Positions 1-4,578 of a stretch of 5,138 nt of DNA are shown here, piece after piece; the first letter of the stretch is position 1; each line of letters starts with the position of its first letter. The notes beneath the pieces were generated by a model. That model did not search any database. It was not told the DNA's origin and saw nothing but the letters and a program-made list of their open reading frames with translations. Source of the DNA: Clostridia bacterium (lineage in GTDB: Bacteria; UBA6262; WVXT01; JAUXBS01); contig JAUXBS010000110.1 in the NCBI GenBank assembly GCA_030619245.1, positions 1 through 5,138 of the forward strand, written 5' to 3'. The position numbers were made by a program, and so were the translations under genes.

Positions 1-90
1 CTATCACTTCAGGGTTGTACTTTTCTTACAGATTTATATCATTATATTCCTTAAATAATGACAATCCTGAGAGGAGAGGGGATTACAGGG

Positions 91-119
91 TAGATTAACG
101 GAAAAACATATGATATAAT
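91..119 (+). promoter_or_regulatory. Candidate extended -10 promoter for the small secreted protein gene
   Basis: TGATATAAT at 111-119 is a perfect TGnTATAAT extended -10. The hexamer 17 nt upstream (91-96, TAGATT) matches the -35 consensus at only three of six positions, which an extended -10 can tolerate. Transcription would start near 126, giving a leader of about 85 nt before the ATG at 211. A second AT-rich candidate, TATACT at 169-174, has no recognisable -35 at proper spacing. In AT-rich DNA such matches occur by chance, so this is only a candidate. Confidence 0.35.
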
Positions 120-210
120 TGCGCTTGCGATTCACTGAAAAAATGAAATATTTTCAACTCCTTATTCGTATACTATAGTGAAGGCACAGAATTAAAAGGA
201 GGAAACCAAA

Positions 211-642
211 ATGAAAAGACTTACTGTTGGAATCGTAGCAACGCTGGCTCTGTTCCTATGCCCCGGAACAGTCTTTGCGGATGACCTTGATGAAAACATT
301 ACACTCAAGCAGTCCCTGGAAGGATTTCAGTTCGCAGCAAAAGTAGTAAGACAGGCAGCTCTGAAAGAAGGCTACTCATGGGAAGAATCCCGAATGGTCG
401 CGATTGCGGCAGGGGAAACTTTAAAGGAAGGCCTTTCAGGCGACAAGCTAATGAAGCAGGTCCGAACGCGCGCCAGGGAAAAGATAAAGGAAAATGAGCA
501 GGCAATGGAGCAAACAAGGACTCGTACCCGGACAAGGACAAGAAACGAATCCGGAAACATGCCCGATGACGTAAAAAGACAAATAAACAGGGCAGAAGAA
601 AACATCAGGGACGAAAGAGGCATTGCCAGGGATAAGCGTTAA
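211..642 (+). CDS. Small secreted, highly charged helical protein with a (Thr-Arg)5 run
   Basis: I do not recognise a named family for this 143-residue protein. Residues 1-23 form a clear Sec signal peptide (Lys-Arg start, hydrophobic core, VFA then Asp-Asp), so it should act in the periplasm or outside the cell. The start is fixed by AGGAGG at 197-202, 8 nt before ATG 211. The mature part is predicted helical. It contains two related segments 20 residues apart, ALKEGYSWEESRM (about 50-62) and TLKEGLSGDKLM (about 70-81). The second matches KEGLPADFLM in the secreted helical protein encoded at 1866-2693. An alternating TRTRTRTRTR run follows at 102-111, then a charged tail to 143. There are no transmembrane segments after the signal peptide and the only Cys (17) lies inside it. 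A hairpin at 674-713 separates it from the sigma-factor operon, so it may be transcribed separately or partly read through. The shared motif suggests a role in the same envelope system (inference). Confidence 0.85.
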   Translation: MKRLTVGIVATLALFLCPGTVFADDLDENITLKQSLEGFQFAAKVVRQAALKEGYSWEESRMVAIAAGETLKEGLSGDKLMKQVRTRAREKIKENEQAMEQTRTRTRTRTRNESGNMPDDVKRQINRAEENIRDERGIARDKR

Positions 643-673
643 TAGTAACAGGCAATACAGCTAAAACATAAAT

Positions 674-713
674 TATTGCAGAGCTTTCTTTACCAAAGGG
701 AGCTGCTGCAATA
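674..713 (+). terminator. Long hairpin between the small secreted gene and the sigma operon (terminator or attenuator-like)
   Basis: An 8-bp outer stem (674-681 with 706-713) continues, after one bulged G (705), through AGCT/AGCT (682-685 with 701-704), two G-U pairs and four Watson-Crick pairs to a 3-nt ACC loop (692-694). That is about 18 bp in total. It is followed by TTTATAT rather than a full T-run. It lies 31 nt after the upstream stop codon and 39 nt before the sigma start. It could be an imperfect intrinsic terminator, or a read-through control element setting sigma-operon expression. The pairing is directly visible; the function is inferred. Confidence 0.6.
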
Positions 714-752
714 TTTATATAATATTCACTACTTCCATGGTAAAAAAAAATA

Positions 753-1370
753 ATGACAAACCAGTTAACTGATCATGAAATAATAGAGCAAACCCTTTAC
801 AACGACAGGGAATTCTATGGCCGGTTAATTGACAGGCACAAGAACTCTGTTTACAACTACGCTTACAAGCTGACTGGAAACCATCATGAATCAGAGGATA
901 TAACCATGGAAGCATTTATCAGGGCATACAAAAAACTGTCGGATTTTAAGTTCAGCTACAAGTTCAGGACCTGGGTCTATGCCATAGCAACCAACCTAGT
1001 TCGTGACAGGATTAGAAGGAAAAAACTGATAAAAATCATCCCCCTGAGTTTCCTTTCGCGCAGGACTGATGAGGACGAGTTTGAACAGGGAATACCTGAC
1101 TCGGCGGATGGCCCGGTAGAACTCCTTGACAAAAAAGAATCCATAAACAACACAAAATATATTATAAACTCTCTTCCGCGCAAGTACAGGGAAGTCTTTC
1201 TTCTCAGGTGTTTGGAAGACATGCCCTATGACGAAATCGCGCAAATAACAGGCTTGCCCATAGGCACGGTTGAAAACAGGCTGTTCAGGGCAAAGAAAAT
1301 CCTGATGGGCAACCATGAACTTATACAAAAATACTACGACAACAAAGGAGGATTCCATGAACAAGGATAA
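753..1370 (+). CDS. RNA polymerase sigma factor, ECF (sigma-70 group 4) family
   Basis: At 205 residues this has the usual size and two-domain layout of ECF sigma factors, which bind RNA polymerase core and direct it to stress or envelope-response promoters. Region 2 spans about residues 21-91, with ESEDITMEAFIRAYKKL (core binding) and FRTWVYAIATNLVRDRIRR (the region 2.3/2.4 AxNxxxDxxRR signature). A variable acidic linker occupies about 100-130. Region 4 covers about 132-185, with LPRKYREVFLLR, the helix-turn-helix DEIAQITGLPIGTVENRLFRAK, and a short tail. It is the first gene of a tight operon and overlaps the putative anti-sigma gene by 14 nt, the arrangement expected for a sigma/anti-sigma pair. 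The start has no Shine-Dalgarno: ATG 753 follows an A9 run (742-750), and an in-frame stop at 741-743 leaves no upstream ATG. Translation may therefore be weak or depend on the A-rich leader. The ECF subgroup cannot be assigned by eye. Confidence 0.95.
   Translation: MTNQLTDHEIIEQTLYNDREFYGRLIDRHKNSVYNYAYKLTGNHHESEDITMEAFIRAYKKLSDFKFSYKFRTWVYAIATNLVRDRIRRKKLIKIIPLSFLSRRTDEDEFEQGIPDSADGPVELLDKKESINNTKYIINSLPRKYREVFLLRCLEDMPYDEIAQITGLPIGTVENRLFRAKKILMGNHELIQKYYDNKGGFHEQG
1344..1351 (+). promoter_or_regulatory. Shine-Dalgarno that sets the start of the anti-sigma-like gene
   Basis: AAAGGAGG lies 5 nt upstream of ATG 1357, inside the end of the sigma gene. It is much stronger than anything before the in-frame ATG at 1315, so 1357 is the preferred start. 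The placement implies translational coupling to the sigma factor. Confidence 0.85.
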
Positions 1371-1851
1371 AATATTTAACAGATTAACACATGACATGAA
1401 ACAAAGTAATGTCACCCTCCCTGAAGGCCTGACAAATAAAATTATGACCAGGGTAAGGGCAGTTGACATAAAGGAACCTGTTTCACAACCAGCTTCGCCC
1501 AGGTGGCTGAAACCCGTGTGTGCCTTTGCGGTTATCCTCTGTGTATTAATAACATCTTCAATTCTGATAATACAAAAATCATCCAATACCATACTGGTCA
1601 AATTCAGCATAGACATTTTAGATGCAAGGCAGGTATCGTTGGTAGGAGATTTTAACGGCTGGGACGAGCAGGCGGTGGAACTGAAATATAAAAACGGCAC
1701 CTGGAAAACGAAATTACGCCTGAAACCGGACAGGTACCAGTACATGTTTCTGGTGGACGGGGAAAGATGGATAGCCGACCCTCAATCAACGGAGTATGTT
1801 GATGACGGCTATGGTAAAAGGAATTCAATAATAGATATTACAAGAATATAA
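1357..1851 (+). CDS. Membrane-anchored putative anti-sigma factor with C-terminal glycogen-binding (CBM48/AMPK-type E-set) domain
   Basis: This 164-residue protein has three parts. A short cytoplasmic segment (1-50) includes LPEGLTNKIMTRVR (21-34), a pattern common just before the membrane helix of anti-sigma factors. One transmembrane helix follows at about 53-73. The periplasmic part (about 78-163) closely resembles the AMPK-β/CBM48 glycogen-binding fold, with VSLVGDFNGWD (93-103), NGTW (113-116), YQYMFLVDGERWIADP (127-142) and a closing RNSIIDI. Against AMPK-β (from memory), both sugar-stacking tryptophans (102, 138) and the late Asn (156) are kept, but the binding Lys is Met130, so sugar binding is plausible but unproven. 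There is no HxxxCxxC zinc-finger motif. The 14-nt overlap with the sigma gene supports an anti-sigma role, with the E-set domain as sensor or docking module for the secreted partners encoded downstream. A 178-residue form from ATG 1315 is unlikely. The domain call is strong; anti-sigma activity is inferred. Confidence 0.85.
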   Translation: MNKDKIFNRLTHDMKQSNVTLPEGLTNKIMTRVRAVDIKEPVSQPASPRWLKPVCAFAVILCVLITSSILIIQKSSNTILVKFSIDILDARQVSLVGDFNGWDEQAVELKYKNGTWKTKLRLKPDRYQYMFLVDGERWIADPQSTEYVDDGYGKRNSIIDITRI

Positions 1852-1865
1852 AAGCAGGAGCAAGC

Positions 1866-2693
1866 ATGAACACAATAATTAAAACCCTATTAATATTAAC
1901 TTTACTGGCCATATCCCGATCGGCTGAATCCCAGCCAACCAATCCCAGGAAACTTGCTGAATTAAAAACCATGATAGAGCAAAAAAGCAAGTTCACACGG
2001 GAAAACACAGACCGGCTCCTCTTGCAGATAGAAAACGCCTCAAAGGAAGGCCTACCTGCGGATTTTCTGATGAACCGTATCATGGAAGGACTGACCAAAA
2101 GGGCAAAATACAGTGTCATACAAAAAGTCATAAACAACCACATAGACAGCTTAACACGGGCGCGGGAAATACTTAACCGGTCAAAACAGGAATTCTCAAA
2201 GGAAACCAGGGAATACTACACCCTCTACATAGGAGAACTCCTTAACAGGGGACTGAAAAAGAACGAGTGGGCCCAGGTAATGGATTCATATGTGAAAATT
2301 GGCTCAGGCATAGAGGAAGCCTCTAAAACCTGCGGCATTTTAGTCCGGCTCACAGAAAGAAGGATTCCCAGGAACCATTGCCTTGATGTCATCTTACAGG
2401 GCATAAAAAACAACTATGAATTAAAACAACTGGAAAGAATAGGCCAGCTGTACATTGATTCTCTTGGCACATATCTTACCTCCGAGGAAATTAAAGACAT
2501 TCTGGCACATGGCATTAAAAAACAATCCGGATTCTTCCATATCAATGACGACCTGCAGGAAATGAGCAGGCTGGTATTCAGGGAAAGAAAGAACTCCTTA
2601 CACAGAACACAGATGGAACAGCTCAGGGAAGAACGAATAGATGATAAACGTTTTATGGAAAGGATTCATCCTAATGAAAATAATAAAAAATAA
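1866..2693 (+). CDS. Secreted all-helical repeat protein of unknown function
   Basis: No named family is recognised for this 275-residue protein. A signal peptide covers about residues 1-20 (SRSA then ES), and no later membrane segment is visible, so it should be periplasmic. The mature chain is almost wholly helical and strongly charged. It contains degenerate helical units centred on a short Gly turn: ASKEGLPADFLMNRIMEGL (about 58-76), ELLNRGLKKNEWAQVM (124-139), LTERRIPRNHCLDVILQGI (162-180) and LGTYLTSEEIKDILAHGI (200-217). The last three are spaced 37 residues apart. The KEGLxxDxLM motif recurs in the small secreted protein at 211-642. The C-terminal 40 residues are rich in Arg, Glu and Lys. 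The gene starts 14 nt after the anti-sigma-like gene with AGGAG at 1856-1860, and its end overlaps the β-barrel gene by 20 nt. A periplasmic adaptor or scaffold between barrel and sensor would fit, but this is inference. Confidence 0.85.
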   Translation: MNTIIKTLLILTLLAISRSAESQPTNPRKLAELKTMIEQKSKFTRENTDRLLLQIENASKEGLPADFLMNRIMEGLTKRAKYSVIQKVINNHIDSLTRAREILNRSKQEFSKETREYYTLYIGELLNRGLKKNEWAQVMDSYVKIGSGIEEASKTCGILVRLTERRIPRNHCLDVILQGIKNNYELKQLERIGQLYIDSLGTYLTSEEIKDILAHGIKKQSGFFHINDDLQEMSRLVFRERKNSLHRTQMEQLREERIDDKRFMERIHPNENNKK

Positions 2694-3873
2694 GGCCTTA
2701 TTATTAACTTCTTTACTCTTACTCTTCAACACCGGCGCATTTGCAATAACCAATCACTTCTGGGGTGATGTGGATATTTCTGGCATATACTCTGATAACG
2801 TGTACAGAACAAGCAATAAATACGGTGACTTAGGACTGTTGACCAACATGTCCGCAGGCATGAGGACAAAATTCTCAAAGTACACCTTCTCCAGGATCAA
2901 CTACAGTTATAAGCTGAAAAACTTTTTAATGGAGAATATAGAAAACAACTCGTCGCACCTCGCCAATGTCCTGTTCAAGCAGAGATTAGGGGAAATAGCG
3001 GTAATAAACCTTAACGCTGGTGGGGAAATGACGCACTTCCCTAATATCACCGTAGACAAGTACCTTATTACCCAGGACTCAACCAGGTTATTCGCCTTTC
3101 CTGAATTAAAGTTTTACCCTACAAAAAGCACCAGTCTCGGTATTTCAGGCAACCTCAATACAGTAACATTCCCGGAATATGACCTTGATTATACCGGGAC
3201 AGGTATATCGGGCAGCATTGGCCAGGAATTCTCACTGTATACATACTTGAAAGCAGGCGGGAGTTACAATAATATAAATTACAGCGAAAGATATGTCTAT
3301 GGCATCACGGGCAGCACCAGGACAAACACCAGCGACCTGCGGCTGGACACTGAAACCTCTCTATTTATAAGCCTCTCCCAGTATATATCAGTATTGAAAA
3401 GCAACCTCACCGTTGCCTACATATGGAAACAGTTGACCTCCAACGGCAATTACTTTGACTTCGGCCCTGAACAGTGGGAAGTATGGCAGGCCGGGGATTT
3501 AACGGGGGATGAAATACTGGTTGACAACTATTATAGTTATACCTCTGGTATCCTGGACGTCTCAGGCACTACTAAACTAAACAGTTCCATGAAATTAAAC
3601 TATAAAATGACATACGGGACGAAGAACTATGTGGGCCGGCTCGCCAAAGACGTAAACGACGAGTTCATAACTCCTGATGCCATAAGAAGCGACACTCCCC
3701 TTATACTGAAGATTGAAATCATCAAATCTCTTACCGAGGAACTATATCTCGGCATAGGCAACCTTGAAATGAGCATACTCTACAAATACGAAAACAACAG
3801 TTCAAACGACTATCTCTATAATTACACTGCTAATAACATCAGTATTTTTGCAAAGTATTATTTTAGCAAGTGA
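2674..3873 (+). CDS. Outer-membrane β-barrel protein
   Basis: From ATG 2674 the 399-residue product has a good signal peptide (1-24, ending GAFA before ITNHF). The ATG at 2641 would add 11 residues ahead of the signal and is unlikely; GGAAAGGA at 2657-2664 serves the later start. The mature protein alternates aromatic or hydrophobic with polar residues in many short strands (for example FSRINYSYKLKNF, SMKLNYKMTYGTKNY). It ends in a strand closing on YYFSK, with the aromatic two residues from the terminus instead of last. GIYSDNVYRTSN (37-48) resembles the first strand of putative β-barrel porin families such as BBP2, although that match is from memory. No plug or TonB box is evident, so it does not look like a TonB-dependent transducer. 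As the last gene of the sigma operon, overlapping the helical-repeat gene by 20 nt, it is likely the system's outer-membrane component: channel, anchor or sensor. Function is unknown. Confidence 0.88.
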   Translation: MKIIKNKALLLTSLLLLFNTGAFAITNHFWGDVDISGIYSDNVYRTSNKYGDLGLLTNMSAGMRTKFSKYTFSRINYSYKLKNFLMENIENNSSHLANVLFKQRLGEIAVINLNAGGEMTHFPNITVDKYLITQDSTRLFAFPELKFYPTKSTSLGISGNLNTVTFPEYDLDYTGTGISGSIGQEFSLYTYLKAGGSYNNINYSERYVYGITGSTRTNTSDLRLDTETSLFISLSQYISVLKSNLTVAYIWKQLTSNGNYFDFGPEQWEVWQAGDLTGDEILVDNYYSYTSGILDVSGTTKLNSSMKLNYKMTYGTKNYVGRLAKDVNDEFITPDAIRSDTPLILKIEIIKSLTEELYLGIGNLEMSILYKYENNSSNDYLYNYTANNISIFAKYYFSK

Positions 3874-3893
3874 GATAAATTCATCTGCCTGTA

Positions 3894-3915
3894 TAATCGG
3901 AAACATTTCCGATTA
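3894..3915 (+). terminator. Hairpin after the β-barrel gene, likely operon end
   Basis: TAATCGGAAA and TTTCCGATTA pair perfectly (3894-3903 with 3906-3915), forming a 9-10 bp stem about 20 nt after the stop codon. No T-run follows on either strand, so it is not a canonical intrinsic terminator. It may act as a weak terminator in either direction or as a 3' stabilising structure. Confidence 0.5.
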
Positions 3916-4013
3916 CATAATGTAGTAGTTGAACTTTTATAGCATATCGACGACAAACCACAACCCTCCGTATCCACCGATTTACATCAAAATCCACCAA
4001 GTTGTAACCAACA

Positions 4014-4030
4014 TGGACACTATTTGGACA
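4014..4030 (+). repeat. Tandem TGGACA direct repeat, 11-bp period
   Basis: TGGACA occurs at 4014-4019 and 4025-4030, one helical turn apart. The first copy lies in ATGGACAC (4013-4020), the same 8-mer that forms each arm of the palindrome at 4207-4240. It could be an auxiliary site for the same regulator or the end of a decayed insertion sequence. Confidence 0.4.
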
Positions 4031-4048
4031 AAAGTTAGAAACTTTTTT
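4030..4048. terminator. Weak AT-rich hairpin with T-run
   Basis: AAAAGTT (4030-4036) pairs with AACTTTT (4040-4046) around an AGA loop, and the T-run extends to 4048. The stem is only 7 bp with one G-C pair, so any terminator activity would be weak. It may be chance in AT-rich DNA. Confidence 0.2.
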
Positions 4049-4112
4049 CCTGAAATTGCCATGCCGGGCAAAATATAGCCGCCTTGCAGTTTCTATAGCT
4101 GAAAGTGTAGGA

Positions 4113-4139
4113 TGTCATCCTCGCGCATGCGGGAATCCA
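4113..4139. repeat. REP-like palindromic repeat, degenerate TGTCATTCCCGC type
   Basis: The element begins TGTCATCCTCGCGC and ends GCGGGAATCCA. ATCCTCGC (4117-4124) pairs with GCGGGAAT (4129-4136) around a GCAT loop, with one mismatch and one G-U pair. It resembles the dispersed TGTCATTCCCGC...GCGGGAATCC repeat seen in intergenic DNA of many environmental bacteria (from memory). It lies 14 nt before a second element of similar plan. Confidence 0.6.
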
Positions 4140-4153
4140 TAATAAAATAAAGT

Positions 4154-4181
4154 TGTCATCCTGAACGATAGTGAAGGATCT
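4154..4181. repeat. REP-like palindromic repeat, TGTCATCCTGAAC...GAAGGATCT type
   Basis: ATCCT (4158-4162) pairs with AGGAT (4175-4179). The AC/GT pairs further in leave a GATA loop, with two mismatches between the two paired segments. The first nine bases, TGTCATCCT, are identical to the repeat at 4113. The sequence closely resembles a widespread intergenic repeat, TGTCATCCTGAACGAAGTGAAGGATCT (split here as remembered). It ends 7 nt before the -35 of the downstream promoter. Confidence 0.6.
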
Positions 4182-4188
4182 ATATTAT

Positions 4189-4217
4189 TTGACATATGCT
4201 TATCAGTCTAATATAAT
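4189..4217 (+). promoter_or_regulatory. Consensus sigma-70 promoter for the dsrE-like/trmO unit
   Basis: TTGACA (4189-4194) and TATAAT (4212-4217) are both perfect consensus hexamers separated by exactly 17 nt, with an AT-rich stretch just upstream. Transcription should start near 4224, leaving a leader of about 33 nt before ATG 4257. The -10 lies inside the left arm of a long palindrome, so this intrinsically strong promoter is probably held in check by a repressor. Confidence 0.9.
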
Positions 4218-4240
4218 GGACACGTGTCCATTATATTGGA
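4207..4240. promoter_or_regulatory. Near-perfect 34-bp palindrome, probable repressor operator
   Basis: The central 28 bp (4210-4237) form a perfect palindrome centred on CACGTG, with core ATGGACAC/GTGTCCAT. It extends to 4207-4240 with a single T/G mismatch. It covers the -10 and the expected start site (about 4224), so RNA from this promoter contains only the right arm. The element should therefore act as DNA rather than as an RNA hairpin. The size and dyad symmetry suit a dimeric (or paired-dimer) repressor such as a TetR-type protein, but the regulator is not in this window. Confidence 0.85.
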
Positions 4241-4256
4241 AAGGAAATGAACAAAA

Positions 4257-4577
4257 ATGAAAATAGGAATTGTTATTTCAAGCAATGATGCGGAAACGTG
4301 CTGGAATGCTTTACGGTATGGCAATTATTGTTTATCCCAGGGAGATGATGTAAAAGTATTTTTTATGGGTAAAGGTGTTGAATACCAGAAGGTAAGCTTA
4401 GAAAAATACAATACGGTAGAACAGGCGGAGAAAATAATGAAGGATGGCGGTAAAATATATGCCTGCGGTAGTTGTATTAAATCACGGGCCCAGGAAAGTT
4501 CAGATATATGTCCGATTTCTACAATGAAGGATATGTATGATATTGTTAAAGAGAGTGACAAGGTGGTAACTTTCTAA
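4257..4577 (+). CDS. DsrE-family sulfur-relay-like protein
   Basis: This 106-residue cytoplasmic protein fits the small DsrE/DsrF-like fold, whose members carry sulfur as cysteine persulfide or act as subunits of sulfur-transfer complexes. Family features visible are the N-terminal strand KIGIVISSNDAETCWNALR (2-20), the strand DVKVFFMGKGVE (31-42), the cysteine motif YACGSCIKSR (68-77), and DICPISTMKDMYDIV (83-97) leading to a final strand DKVVTF. Cysteines are at 15, 25, 70, 73 and 85; Cys70 and Cys73 in the CGSC motif are the likely reactive residues. Length is normal for the family. AAGGA (4241-4245) lies 11 nt before ATG 4257; an ATG at 4247 is in another frame and stops after 13 codons. 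The gene follows an operator-controlled consensus promoter and ends 1 nt before the trmO-like gene. The physiological sulfur partner is unknown, and no other sulfur gene is in the window. Confidence 0.88.
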   Translation: MKIGIVISSNDAETCWNALRYGNYCLSQGDDVKVFFMGKGVEYQKVSLEKYNTVEQAEKIMKDGGKIYACGSCIKSRAQESSDICPISTMKDMYDIVKESDKVVTF

Positions 4578-4578
4578 C

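Larger units (their letters stand above)
3874..4256. other. Gene-free region between the sigma operon and the dsrE-like/trmO unit
   Basis: No convincing protein gene lies here. In order it holds the post-operon hairpin (3894-3915) and a patch of short direct repeats: ATCCACC at 3972 and 3992 (20 nt apart), and TGGACA at 4014 and 4025 (11 nt apart). A weak AT-rich hairpin follows (4030-4046), then two REP-like palindromes (4113-4181) and a strong promoter with palindromic operator (4189-4240). On the minus strand, 4062 to 3982 encodes a 26-residue hydrophobic peptide (MAISGKKFLTFVQIVSM, then LVTTWWILM). After its TAA the same frame stays open for 14 more codons. There is no good ribosome-binding site, so it looks more like a degraded remnant than a gene. 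Confidence 0.6.

Noticed and set aside
3..98. Open frame from the window edge ending at TAA 96-98, possible tail of an upstream gene
   Set aside because: Only 31 codons with no recognisable motif; an open stretch this long is not rare by chance, and the true gene, if any, lies outside the window.
124..136. ATTCACT shared between the leaders at 130-136 and 724-730 as a possible sigma-specific promoter motif
   Set aside because: A 7-mer shared between two AT-rich leaders, with different spacing to surrounding elements, is not beyond chance; no paired -35/-10 ECF motif could be aligned.
718..723. TATAAT as a -10 for the sigma operon
   Set aside because: No -35-like hexamer at 16-18 nt spacing; that position falls in the 3' arm of the hairpin (AAAGGG).
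1315..1356. Upstream ATG giving a 14-residue longer anti-sigma-like protein
   Set aside because: No Shine-Dalgarno before it, whereas ATG 1357 has AAAGGAGG at ideal spacing and gives the expected cytoplasmic start.
996..1745. Long 249-codon open frame on the minus strand across the sigma and anti-sigma genes
   Set aside because: It lies antisense to two genes with clear domains and its translation shows no recognisable family. It is best explained as a shadow of the coding frames.
2641..2673. Upstream ATG adding 11 residues to the β-barrel protein
   Set aside because: It would bury the signal peptide's basic start behind MINVLWKGFIL; ATG 2674 gives a normal signal peptide and has GGAAAGGA upstream.
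3874..4256. CRISPR array or tRNA gene in the intergenic region
   Set aside because: The repeats are too few and irregular for CRISPR, and no cloverleaf or T-loop GTTCGA-like motif was seen.
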